DNA from: Verrucomicrobium spinosum DSM 4136 = JCM 18804
Lineage (GTDB): Bacteria > Verrucomicrobiota > Verrucomicrobiia > Verrucomicrobiales > Verrucomicrobiaceae
NCBI RefSeq assembly: GCF_000172155.1
Contig: NZ_ABIZ01000001.1
Coordinates: 6,791,105 to 6,855,104, forward strand
Reading direction: 5' to 3'
Length of the DNA: 64,000 bases
The notes beneath the pieces were generated by a model. It worked only from the letters and a program-made list of their open reading frames with translations, was not told where the DNA came from and searched no databases. The position numbers and the translations under genes were made by a program. Below are positions 1 through 7,686 of the stretch, piece by piece; within the stretch, counting starts at the first letter, position 1, and every line of letters starts with the position of its first letter.

Positions 1-440
1 TTGGCCGCCTGGAGAAAGACCAACGACGCGGGCTTGCATCGATCCAGCGCGGCCAGGAGCAGTCGCTCCTGAAGCTGCAGACACTCGGCAAAGGACGTCT
101 TCTGCCCTTTGAGCTGCCAGCGCCGGTGCATGATCGAGGCCCATGCTGCGTCAATGAGCTCCACCCCCACTCTCTTGGCCAGCCGCTCTTCAGTAAACCG
201 CCCATCCCACCGTGGATACACCACCATGAGGCGCATCCGCACCGCATCCACCCCCAGCGTGATGTGCGCGGGCACACCGCCCGCCTCCGCCTCCTCCTCA
301 GTGAAGTACTCGGCCAGCCCCACCCCGAGCTTCTTCAGGAGCGGCTCCGCCTGACGCAGCAGCTTCTGCCCAGGCTCCTGCTGGTTGTACACCGGCGTCC
401 ACCACCAGGGCATCCCGGGCCTTCTGTTCCCCTCTGTCAT
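1..440 (-). CDS. tandem ELID-family protein, left array copy 1 (3' end beyond window)
   Basis: This is the 5' part of the 1-kb gene that is repeated in tandem here and again at 49-53 kb. The ATG at 438-440 opens the family start (MTEGNRRPG then a PWWWTP motif). The reading frame is open to the window edge, so about 146 of roughly 317 residues are visible. They include the conserved VELIDAAW motif. The function is unknown. The family is a paralogue of the middle domain of the large polyvalent protein at 4744-7686. Confidence 0.8.
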   Translation of the reverse strand, partial: MTEGNRRPGMPWWWTPVYNQQEPGQKLLRQAEPLLKKLGVGLAEYFTEEEAEAGGVPAHITLGVDAVRMRLMVVYPRWDGRFTEERLAKRVGVELIDAAWASIMHRRWQLKGQKTSFAECLQLQERLLLAALDRCKPASLVFLQAA

Positions 441-445
441 CGCAT

Positions 446-474
446 AAACTGCGGCTTAAACCCAGATTTGTCAA
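446..474 (-). promoter_or_regulatory. promoter-like element of array copy 1
   Basis: On the - strand TTGACA (469-474) is followed by a 17-nt spacer and CAGTTT (446-451), which ends 5 nt before the ATG. The same geometry occurs before every array copy. See the entry at 1457 for the full reasoning. Confidence 0.45.
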
Positions 475-497
475 ACAGCGAAGCAACCCTTCCCCTT

Positions 498-1451
498 TCA
501 GGAATTGAGTTGTGTATTTGTTATTTCCGTTTCCTTCGCATTGTTCGCCTCGCTAGCTCGTGCCTCACTGGCGGCCATACGCTCCTGCTCTCTCAGACGA
601 TCACGCCGGTAAATTTCAAACAGGTAGCTGTTCTCGTCCACGGAGGCCCAGCCCCGCGCACAGCCATCTTCGCCGTACCTAAACATACTGCTGCGATACG
701 AATAGTATGTGTATTCGCGATTTTGGATCACCCGCCCTAGCTTGAGAGCCTCGGTTATCGGTTTGCATGTCGTAGCGGGATCCGCGGCCACAGCTCTCAG
801 TAGTTGCAGGCATTTACTCAGCCAACCAAGAAGACGGTGCATTGCTGCATCATACTCTCGCTGCTCAATTTTTTTGGACCGCCTCACCTCTACCATCTCA
901 AGACCAATTTCCAACATCATCCCCGGTAACCAATTATGAACCTTCTCCCGTGCCTCGGCCTTGCGGGCGAAGGGGGGATACTCATCCTCCTTCCCCTTTC
1001 CACACCAGATGTTGGCCGCCTGGAGAAAGACCAACGATGCGGGCTTGCAACGATCCAGCGCGGCCAGCAGCAGTCGCTCCTGAAGCTGCAGATACTCGGC
1101 AAAGGACGTCTTCTGCCCTTTGAGCTCCCAGCGCCGGTGCATGATCGAGGCCCATGCTGCATCGATCAACTCCACCCCCACTCTCTTGGCCAGCCGCTCT
1201 TCGGTAAAGCGTCCATCCCACCGTGGATACACCACCATGAGACGCATCCGCGCCGCATCCACCCCCAGGGTGATGTGCGCGGGCACACCGCCCGCCTCCG
1301 CCTCCTCCTCAGTGAAGTACTCGGCCAGCTCCACCCCGAGCTTCTTCAGGAGCGGCTCCGCCTGACGCAGCAGCTTCTGCCCAGGCTCCTGCTGGTTGTA
1401 CACCGGCGTCCACCACCAGGGCATCCCGGGCCTTCTGTTCCCCTCTGTCAT
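498..1451 (-). CDS. tandem ELID-family protein, left array copy 2
   Basis: A complete 317-aa copy of unknown function. Residues 40-100 (GVELAEYFTEEEAEAGGVPAH, then VELIDAAW at 93-100) align with residues of the neighbouring polyvalent protein that read GIEEIHTEAEAAARGIPGH and EELIHAAW. The last residue of the polyvalent EELIH motif, a plausible metal ligand, is Asp here. The C-terminal third carries a conserved block FRYG..GWASVDEN, followed by a charged tail ending in TNTQLNS. No signal peptide or membrane segment is visible. Neighbouring copies start at 1-kb intervals with about 56-nt gaps. It could be a catalytically dead decoy, an immunity-like protein or a displaced effector; sequence alone does not decide. 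Confidence 0.85.
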   Translation of the reverse strand: MTEGNRRPGMPWWWTPVYNQQEPGQKLLRQAEPLLKKLGVELAEYFTEEEAEAGGVPAHITLGVDAARMRLMVVYPRWDGRFTEERLAKRVGVELIDAAWASIMHRRWELKGQKTSFAEYLQLQERLLLAALDRCKPASLVFLQAANIWCGKGKEDEYPPFARKAEAREKVHNWLPGMMLEIGLEMVEVRRSKKIEQREYDAAMHRLLGWLSKCLQLLRAVAADPATTCKPITEALKLGRVIQNREYTYYSYRSSMFRYGEDGCARGWASVDENSYLFEIYRRDRLREQERMAASEARASEANNAKETEITNTQLNS

Positions 1452-1456
1452 CGCAT

Positions 1457-1485
1457 AAATTGCGACTCAATTCCGATTTTGTCAA
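1457..1485 (-). promoter_or_regulatory. conserved promoter-like element, possibly leaderless
   Basis: A perfect sigma-70 -35 hexamer TTGACA (1480-1485) is followed by exactly 17 nt and a weak -10 (CAATTT, 1457-1462). The -10 ends only 5 nt before the ATG at 1451, so a transcript would begin at or next to the start codon. No Shine-Dalgarno sequence lies in the gap, which reads ATGCG. The same TTGAC(A/G)-17-CA(A/G)TTT-5-ATG layout precedes all ten copies of this gene in both arrays, while the spacer sequence varies. The -10 match is poor, so promoter activity is an inference. Confidence 0.5.
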
Positions 1486-1507
1486 TCGGCAGAGCAACCC
1501 TTCCTCT

Positions 1508-2434
1508 TCAGGAACTGGCTTGCGCATTTGTTATTTCCCTTTCCTCTGGATTGTTCGCCTCGCTAGCTCTTGCCTCATTGGCGGCCATCCGCTCCTGCTC
1601 TCTCAGACGGTCGCGCCGATAAACTTCAAACAGGTAGCTATTCTCATCCACAGAGGCCCAGCCTCGCCCGCCGTTGTCGTCGCCGTACCTAAACATGCTG
1701 CTGCGATACGGATCGAGAATGTATTCTCCATTCTGAATCATTCTTCCCAGTCTTAGCGCCTCTGTTATGGGTTCACATGCCATGACAGGATCTGCCGCTG
1801 CAACTCTCAGCAGTTGCAGGCATTTGCGCAGCCAAGCTCGCAAACGATGCATCACCGCGTTGAAGTCCCGCTGCTCTATCTTCTTGAATCTCCTCACATC
1901 CACCATCTCCCGTGCAATTTCCGTCATCATGCCCGGCAGCCAGTTCTTTACCTTCTCCCGTGCCTCGGCCTTGCGGGCGAAGGGTGGATACTCATCTTCT
2001 TTCCCGCAACCACACCAGATGTTTGCTGCCTGGAGAAAGACCAACGACGCGGGCTTGCAACGATCCAGCGCTGCCAGCAGCAATCGCTCCTGAAGTTGAA
2101 TGTACTCGGCAAAAGTTGTCTTCCGCCCTTTGAGCTGCCAGCGCCGGTGCATGATCGAGGCCCACGCGGCATCAATGAGCTCCACCCCCACTCTCTTGGC
2201 CAGCCGCTCTTCAGTAAACCGCCCATCCCACCGTGGATACACCACCATGAGGCGCATCCGCACCGCATCCACCCCCAGAGTGATGTGCGCAGGCACTCCG
2301 TCAGCCTCCGCCTCCTCCTCAGTAAAGTACTCGGCCAGCTCCACCCCGAGCTTCTTCAGGAGAGGCTCCGCCTGACGCAGCAGCTTCTGCCCTCGCTCTT
2401 GCTCGTTGTACACTGGCGTCCACCACCAGGGCAT
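1508..2434 (-). CDS. tandem ELID-family protein, left array copy 3 (start disrupted)
   Basis: A 308-aa copy. The usual ATG at 2459-2461 is present, but codon 3, GAG (Glu) in the other copies, is TAG here (2453-2455). Translation would have to restart at the Met corresponding to residue 10 (2434). VELIDAAW and the FRYG..GWASVDEN block are conserved, with a DDNGG insert variant between them. Codons 11-317 have no further damage, so the gene may still be expressed from the internal start or may be a recent pseudogene. Confidence 0.75.
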   Translation of the reverse strand: MPWWWTPVYNEQERGQKLLRQAEPLLKKLGVELAEYFTEEEAEADGVPAHITLGVDAVRMRLMVVYPRWDGRFTEERLAKRVGVELIDAAWASIMHRRWQLKGRKTTFAEYIQLQERLLLAALDRCKPASLVFLQAANIWCGCGKEDEYPPFARKAEAREKVKNWLPGMMTEIAREMVDVRRFKKIEQRDFNAVMHRLRAWLRKCLQLLRVAAADPVMACEPITEALRLGRMIQNGEYILDPYRSSMFRYGDDNGGRGWASVDENSYLFEVYRRDRLREQERMAANEARASEANNPEEREITNAQASS

Positions 2435-2466
2435 CCCGGGCCTTCTGTTCCCCTATGTCATCGCAT

Positions 2467-2495
2467 AAACTGCGGCTTAAACCCCCGTCTGTCAA
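2467..2495 (-). promoter_or_regulatory. promoter-like element of array copy 3
   Basis: TTGACA at 2490-2495, a 17-nt spacer and CAGTTT at 2467-2472. Transcription starting near 2461 would begin at the ATG that is followed by the early TAG. Confidence 0.45.
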
Positions 2496-2517
2496 ACGGC
2501 GGAACAACCCTTCCCGT

Positions 2518-3471
2518 TCAGGAACCGGTTGGCGCATTTGTTATTTCCCTTTTCTCCGCATTGTTCGTCTCGCTGGTCTTTGCTTCATTGGCGGCCATCC
2601 GCTCCTGCTCTCTCAGACGATCACGCCGATAAATTTCAAACAGGTAGCTGTTCTCGTCCACGGAGGCCCAGCCTCTCCCACAGCCATCTTCGCCGTACCT
2701 AAACATACTGCTGCGATACGGATCGAGAATGTATTCTCCATTCTGAATCATTCTTCCCAGTCTTAGAGCCTCTGCTATTGGTTCACATGCCATGACCGGA
2801 TTTGCCGCTGCAACTCTCAGCAGTTGCAGGCATTTGCGCAGCCAAGCTCGCAAACGATTCATCACCGCGTTGAAGTCCCGCTGCTCTATCTTCTTAAATC
2901 TCTTCACATCCACCATCTCCCGTGCAATTTCCAACATCATCCCCGGCAACCAATTCTTTACCTTCTCCCGTGCCTCGGCCTTGCGGGCGAAGGGGGGATA
3001 CTCATCTTCCTTCCCCTTTCCACACCAGATGTTGGCCGCCTGGAGAAAGACCAACGCCGCGGGCTTGCATCGATCCAGCGCGGCCAGCAGCAGCCGCTCC
3101 TGAAGCTGCAGATACTCGGCAAAGGACGTCTTCTGCCCTTTGAGCTCCCAGCGCCGGTGCATGATCGAGGCCCATGCCGCATCGATCAACTCCACCCCCA
3201 CTCTCTTGGCCAGCCGCTCTTCGGTAAAGCGTCCATCCCACCGTGGATACACCACCATGAGGCGCATCCGCGCCGCATCCACCCCCAGGGTGATGTGCGC
3301 GGGCACACCGTCAGCCTCCGCCTCCTCCTCAGTGAAGTACTCGGCCAACTCCACCCCGAGCTTCTTCAGGAGCGGCTCCGCCTGCCGCAGCAGCTTCTGC
3401 CCAGGCTCCTGCTGGTTGTACACCGGCGTCCACCACCAGGGCATCCCGGGCCTTCTGTTCCCCTCTGTCAT
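2518..3471 (-). CDS. tandem ELID-family protein, left array copy 4
   Basis: A complete 317-aa copy. It has the standard start, VELIDAAW near residue 93, an NIWCGKGKEDEYPPF block in the middle and the C-terminal FRYGEDGCGRGWASVDEN block. Its middle section (residues 195-245, with DFNAVMNRLRAW) resembles copy 3 more than copy 2, so the copies appear to have exchanged segments. Function unknown. Confidence 0.85.
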   Translation of the reverse strand: MTEGNRRPGMPWWWTPVYNQQEPGQKLLRQAEPLLKKLGVELAEYFTEEEAEADGVPAHITLGVDAARMRLMVVYPRWDGRFTEERLAKRVGVELIDAAWASIMHRRWELKGQKTSFAEYLQLQERLLLAALDRCKPAALVFLQAANIWCGKGKEDEYPPFARKAEAREKVKNWLPGMMLEIAREMVDVKRFKKIEQRDFNAVMNRLRAWLRKCLQLLRVAAANPVMACEPIAEALRLGRMIQNGEYILDPYRSSMFRYGEDGCGRGWASVDENSYLFEIYRRDRLREQERMAANEAKTSETNNAEKREITNAPTGS

Positions 3472-3476
3472 CGCAT

Positions 3477-3505
3477 AAATTGCGACCCAATCCCGGATTT
3501 GTCAA
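3477..3505 (-). promoter_or_regulatory. promoter-like element of array copy 4
   Basis: TTGACA at 3500-3505 and CAATTT at 3477-3482 with the fixed 17-nt spacing. Confidence 0.45.
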
Positions 3506-3527
3506 ACGGCGGAACAACTCCTCCCCT

Positions 3528-4481
3528 TCAGGAACTGGTTGTCGCATTTGTTATTTCCCTTTTCTCCGCATTGTTCGTCTCGCTGGTCTTTGCTTCATTG
3601 GCGGCCATCCGCTCCTGCTCTCTCAGCTTTTTCCGTCGGTAGTTTTGGAACAAATAGCTGTTCTCATCCACGGAGGCCCAGCCCCGCGCACAGCCATCTT
3701 CGCCGTACCTAAACATACTGCTGCGATACGAATAGTATGTGTATTCGCGATTTTGGATCACCCGCCCCAGCTTGAGAGCCTCGGTTATCGGTTTGCATGT
3801 CGTAGCGGGATCCGCGGCCACAGCTCTCAGTAGTTGCAGGCATTTACTCAGCCAACCAAGAAGACGGTGCATTGCTGCATTGTACTCTCGCTGCTCAATT
3901 TTTTCGGACCGCCTCACCTCTACCATCTCAAGACCAATTTCCAACATCATCCCCGGTAACCAATTATGAACCTTCTCCCGTGCCTCGGCCTTGCGGGCGA
4001 AGGGGGGATACTCATCCTCCTTCCCCTTTCCACACCAGATGTTGGCCGCCTGGAGAAAGACCAACGATGCTGGCTTGCAACGATCCAGCGCGGCCAGCAG
4101 CAGTCGCTCCTGATGCTGCAGATACTCGGCAAAGGACGTCTTCTTCCCTTTGATCTCCCAGCGCCGGTGCATGATCGAGGCCCATGCTGCATCGATCAAC
4201 TCCACCCCCACTCTCTTGGCCAGCCGCTCTTCGGTAAAGCGTCCATCCCACCGTGGATACACCACCATGAGGCGCATCCGCGCCGCATCCACCCCCAGGG
4301 TGATGTGCGCGGGCACACCGTCAGCCTCCGCCTCCTCCTCAGTGAAGTACTCGGCCAACTCCACCCCGAGCTTCTTCAGGAGCGGCTCCGCCTGACGCAG
4401 CAGCTTCTGCCCAGGCTCCTGCTGGTTGTACACCGGCGTCCACCACCAGGGCATCCCGGGCCTTCTGTTCCCCTCTGTCAT
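3528..4481 (-). CDS. tandem ELID-family protein, left array copy 5 (first after polyvalent gene)
   Basis: A complete 317-aa copy and the first array member downstream of the polyvalent gene in the direction of transcription. It has VELIDAAW and the FRYGEDGCARGWASVDEN block. The segment after that block is altered (FQNYRRKKLREQ in place of FEIYRRDRLREQ). The gap to the end of the polyvalent reading frame (4540) is 58 nt and contains the array promoter-like element, so this gene need not depend on read-through. Confidence 0.85.
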   Translation of the reverse strand: MTEGNRRPGMPWWWTPVYNQQEPGQKLLRQAEPLLKKLGVELAEYFTEEEAEADGVPAHITLGVDAARMRLMVVYPRWDGRFTEERLAKRVGVELIDAAWASIMHRRWEIKGKKTSFAEYLQHQERLLLAALDRCKPASLVFLQAANIWCGKGKEDEYPPFARKAEAREKVHNWLPGMMLEIGLEMVEVRRSEKIEQREYNAAMHRLLGWLSKCLQLLRAVAADPATTCKPITEALKLGRVIQNREYTYYSYRSSMFRYGEDGCARGWASVDENSYLFQNYRRKKLREQERMAANEAKTSETNNAEKREITNATTSS

Positions 4482-4486
4482 CGCAT

Positions 4487-4515
4487 AAACTGCGGCTTAA
4501 ACCCCCGTCCGTCAA
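4487..4515 (-). promoter_or_regulatory. promoter-like element of array copy 5
   Basis: The -35 is TTGACG (4510-4515), one mismatch from the other nine copies, with CAGTTT at 4487-4492. It lies between the ancestral polyvalent stop (4540-4542) and the array. Confidence 0.4.
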
Positions 4516-4539
4516 ACAGGGACCACAGACAGATGCATG

Positions 4540-4746
4540 TTACTCCCGGACCTTGATGATCTTGGCACCATCGAGCCCGTCTTTGAGGATTCTCTGACTG
4601 GAGAGCGTTTCCTGCACCGGGCCATGGGGGGTGTTTATTGCATTCGCGGAGGTGAACACGGCGTGGATGTCGCCATTGACATAACATCTGACATAGATCC
4701 GCGCCCCTTTGTGCTCCAGGATAAGATCGTAGTCCGCTACGGTCTA
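4540..4746 (-). pseudogene. untranslated 3' remainder of polyvalent copy 1
   Basis: In frame with 4744-7686 after the TAG, this segment still encodes the same C-terminal ~68 residues as copy 2, ending in KIIKVRE. Its preserved frame points to a recent nonsense change. Confidence 0.8.
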
Positions 4747-7686
4747 CACCATCGCCGGCAGAGACAGGGATTTCTCCGGCTTCAATATTCTGGGGCCCGT
4801 CTTGTAGCTGTCTGTCACCGCATGAGAAGCCACCAGATGCTTCGCCCTCGTTCTCAAGCCGTCCTTCTCCCGCCCCTCCGGATGCGCCAGCAGGATGCGC
4901 CCCGTCCCAGGGGCATCTACCACGGGATGATCCCGCAGGAACTGCTCTGCCTGATCGATCAGGGCCTGGTCTGCGAGATTCGCATCCAGCACGGGCAGCG
5001 AGTCCTTGGCCCTGGGCAGATGCTTCTTCACCTTGTCGAACACGGCCCCTGCCTTCAATTCCGGTGGCAGCGGTGTCTTCTGGTTCTGATGCCACTCCGT
5101 CACCTTCTCGGGACTGAGGATGTAGCTCTGCGCACTGCTGTAGAGCATCCCGCGCTGGGGCGGTAACTTCGCACCGAACTTGTTGATCCACAAAGCCGAC
5201 CTCACATTGCTCTCATAGAGCAGTTCTGTGGTAAACAAGCGTCGTACATCCTCCTTCTCCATCCCCACCAGCCCACTCACCTGATGCTCCACCGCCCCTG
5301 AGCGGGTACGATGCAACAACACCTCCGCCAGCACGGGCCGCCCATCCTCCAGATACGGCGTGAGCACGCGCACGCTGTAGGGCGGGGTTCGAGGTCCAAA
5401 CACGGCGATCGGCCGCAGCAGGTGATCCAGCAGCGCCTGTTTCTCCTCCGGGTTGAGCTTCAGCCGGTCCATGTCGGCAAAGACCTTGGGCAGCACGGCC
5501 AGCGGCGCCCCGCCCGGTGCCCCCGCAGCGGTGAGCACGGTGGGCTGTACGCCAGTGAGGACCACAGGCCCATCCGGCACGGCAGCCTGGGCCACCTGAT
5601 CCTGGAAACCACGCACGCCCTCCCCGGTGGGGGTGAAGAGCCCGGCCATGTCTGGCGCACTCTCCGGCACCTCCAGGCGCAGCATGGCTGGCGGGGGACC
5701 GTCTCCCCAGGAAGGGGCTCCGTAGTACTCTGTGGCCTCTGCATCCCACGGGGAGGGGGAGATATCGCGCCCCTCCAGAATGGCCTCCGTATCCCGGATG
5801 GCTTGGTTCAGCAGCGGGCTGGCGTTCTCCGGCCGCGCGGCCAGCTTCTTCAGCCCCCGCAGGGCCTTGCGCATCCAGTCCCGCAGGCGGCGCATGGTGC
5901 GGGCAAAGACATGCTCAGAGATGCGCCCGCCCTCCCGCATCTGGATGAGCTGACGCGCCAGTTCGGTGACCATGCCGCTCAGGCCACCGTCCACCGCGGC
6001 CCGTGCCTGCTCATAGCTGGTGTAGAGCGGCCCGGTCTGCGTGCGCCCCTGGCCGTGATAGATGTTCACCGTATTGAGCAGCGCCTCCCGCCCTGCCTCG
6101 GTGAGCTCCAGCTCCTCCAGGATGCGCCCCTCCTCATGCCTCAGATGCTCCTGGAAGCTGCGCCCCTGGGGATCGCGCCGCCACTGCTCCCGCAGGGCCG
6201 CAATCCACGCGGCATGGATGAGCTCCTCCCGCGTGATGGCTGCCGCCAGCGCGGCCGTGGTGCCGGGCTCCAGCCGCGGGCGCACCACCACCAGGCGCCG
6301 GCCATCCCGTGAGACGCCCACGGAGATGTGCCCGGGGATGCCGCGCGCGGCGGCCTCCGCCTCCGTGTGAATTTCCTCGATCCCCAGCCCCAGGTGCTGG
6401 AAGAGCGCGGAGGAGGCCTCGAAGGCCTGCTCAAAGTACTGGGCCGCCTTCTCCCGCGAGGCCGGAGCCGCCTGCCCCGTGCTGCCAGCCCCCTCTGGGG
6501 CCGGAGCCGCCCCCTGCGGATCCCCTGCCTGGGATGGCGCTCCGGACATCTCTTGCGAAACAACAGACTGAGCTTGCCCCTGATTCTGATTCTGCCCCTG
6601 ATTCCCCGGCTGACCATCCGGCTGCGACTGCGGCTGCGGCTTGCGCTTGAGCTCGATCTCTGCCGTCACTCCCGGCCCGAGGTAGGCCGCGTAGTCCTGC
6701 GCACGATCCCGTGCAAAGTCCTCCACCCCTTCGTTCAGGGTGTGGAATCCGGCCAGCATCTCACCGGAAGCATCCCGCAGGGTCACGATGGCATCCGCCT
6801 CATTCCAATGCGGCACACCGTACCCCAGATACTCACCGATGTTGTCCGAGAGTGCAGCCTCACGCAGCGCAGCCGACGCCGCGGCAGGATCTGCGGTGCC
6901 AGCGATGGTGCCCACCAGATCCAGATCTGCCACCACCAGATGGCCGTCGAACGCCTCCACATGCAGACTGGGAAACTCCCTGCCCAGAGCCTGCGCCAGC
7001 GGCGCAGCCTCGTCCCCCAGGTACTCGTGAAACGCCGGCTTGCGCCCCGCGGCCACCGCCGCGATCTCTGCCGGCGCTATGCGCTGCCGCCAGGCTTCGG
7101 CAACGGGGGAAGAAACTTCGGCCGGAAGCCCTGCGTAAACTTCCTGGAAGCTTCTTGATGCTGCATCTCCAGCTCCTCGGGCGTCAACACCCGGCCGCTC
7201 ACGCTGCCAGTCTTGGGGTCGAAGGCGAGGCTGACCGCTTCGCCCTGATCGAGCGCCTTCTTCAGATGGGCGGGTAGAGCCATGATGTTCATTTTCGTTT
7301 TCAAGGTTTGAATTGTCAACCGGGTCCAGGGGGAACGCCCCCATCATTTCCTGCGCCGCTGGCTGGATCACCCCGCCCACACGTCCTTCACGTTGGAGCT
7401 TGTCATTCCGGGCCGTGCGACGAAACACGGCATTGAAAAACGTGGCATACCCCGTCATCACCCCGCCCATCTTGGAGCGGATCACATCGGTCATGACCTG
7501 GCGGGATCCCCGTGCCTTCCAGCTTTCGGGCAGCGCCTGGTCCATCTTGGGCTTGCCTGCCCAGTAGGAGATCGCAAAGTGGGACCACGCCTCCTGCACA
7601 TCCTCATCCAGCAGCTGCGCATCGTCCGGCGTGCGAAAGATCCTGTCTCCAGATATCGCCTCATAAGAGCGCAGCCGGGAGAACAT
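4744..7686 (-). CDS. large polyvalent protein, copy 1, C-terminus cut by amber stop
   Basis: A 980-aa multidomain phage-type polyvalent protein. Residues ~1-110 form an LPD-like N-terminal module (IFRTPDDAQLLDEDVQEAWSH; FFNAVFRR). A region of doubtful frame follows (see 7077), then a conserved globular region (~200-350), a Gln-rich linker (~350-400) and the domain shared with the tandem genes, with EELIHAAW near residue 487. The C-terminal ~150 residues resemble a BECR-fold nuclease-like domain. The near-identical copy at 53487-56513 reads CAG where this one has TAG at 4744-4746; without that change the frame would run 68 codons further to TAA at 4540. Copy 1 therefore lacks the end of its putative effector domain. 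The first ATG (7686) follows a GA-rich stretch, but the gene is probably a fusion fragment of the module upstream. Confidence 0.75.
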   Translation of the reverse strand: MFSRLRSYEAISGDRIFRTPDDAQLLDEDVQEAWSHFAISYWAGKPKMDQALPESWKARGSRQVMTDVIRSKMGGVMTGYATFFNAVFRRTARNDKLQREGRVGGVIQPAAQEMMGAFPLDPVDNSNLENENEHHGSTRPSEEGARSGRSGQPRLRPQDWQRERPGVDARGAGDAASRSFQEVYAGLPAEVSSPVAEAWRQRIAPAEIAAVAAGRKPAFHEYLGDEAAPLAQALGREFPSLHVEAFDGHLVVADLDLVGTIAGTADPAAASAALREAALSDNIGEYLGYGVPHWNEADAIVTLRDASGEMLAGFHTLNEGVEDFARDRAQDYAAYLGPGVTAEIELKRKPQPQSQPDGQPGNQGQNQNQGQAQSVVSQEMSGAPSQAGDPQGAAPAPEGAGSTGQAAPASREKAAQYFEQAFEASSALFQHLGLGIEEIHTEAEAAARGIPGHISVGVSRDGRRLVVVRPRLEPGTTAALAAAITREELIHAAWIAALREQWRRDPQGRSFQEHLRHEEGRILEELELTEAGREALLNTVNIYHGQGRTQTGPLYTSYEQARAAVDGGLSGMVTELARQLIQMREGGRISEHVFARTMRRLRDWMRKALRGLKKLAARPENASPLLNQAIRDTEAILEGRDISPSPWDAEATEYYGAPSWGDGPPPAMLRLEVPESAPDMAGLFTPTGEGVRGFQDQVAQAAVPDGPVVLTGVQPTVLTAAGAPGGAPLAVLPKVFADMDRLKLNPEEKQALLDHLLRPIAVFGPRTPPYSVRVLTPYLEDGRPVLAEVLLHRTRSGAVEHQVSGLVGMEKEDVRRLFTTELLYESNVRSALWINKFGAKLPPQRGMLYSSAQSYILSPEKVTEWHQNQKTPLPPELKAGAVFDKVKKHLPRAKDSLPVLDANLADQALIDQAEQFLRDHPVVDAPGTGRILLAHPEGREKDGLRTRAKHLVASHAVTDSYKTGPRILKPEKSLSLPAMV
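7077..7319 (-). CDS. small ORF overlapping polyvalent copy 1 in another frame
   Basis: Up to 80 aa (ATGs at residues 1, 10 and 13), hydrophilic, with a MALPAHLKKALDQGEAVSLAF start and a TPEELEMQHQEAS motif. It ends in TAG. In this stretch its residue composition looks like real protein, whereas the polyvalent frame reads Arg/Gly/Pro-rich shadow-like sequence; beyond the TAG the opposite is true. An almost identical ORF sits in the second copy at 56027-56269. Either it is a small gene overlapping the next module, or the polyvalent gene changes frame here. Confidence 0.45.
   Translation of the reverse strand: MTIQTLKTKMNIMALPAHLKKALDQGEAVSLAFDPKTGSVSGRVLTPEELEMQHQEASRKFTQGFRPKFLPPLPKPGGSA

Noticed and set aside
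1-4481. CRISPR or minisatellite explanation for the regular 1-kb periodicity
   Set aside because: The unit is a whole protein-coding gene with frame conservation, not short repeats and spacers.
5311-6312. Long + strand ORFs antisense to the polyvalent genes (also 54258-55259, 13530-14747 and others)
   Set aside because: They mirror GC-rich - strand coding with conserved motifs, are rich in Arg/His/Gln/Pro, and have no recognisable domain.
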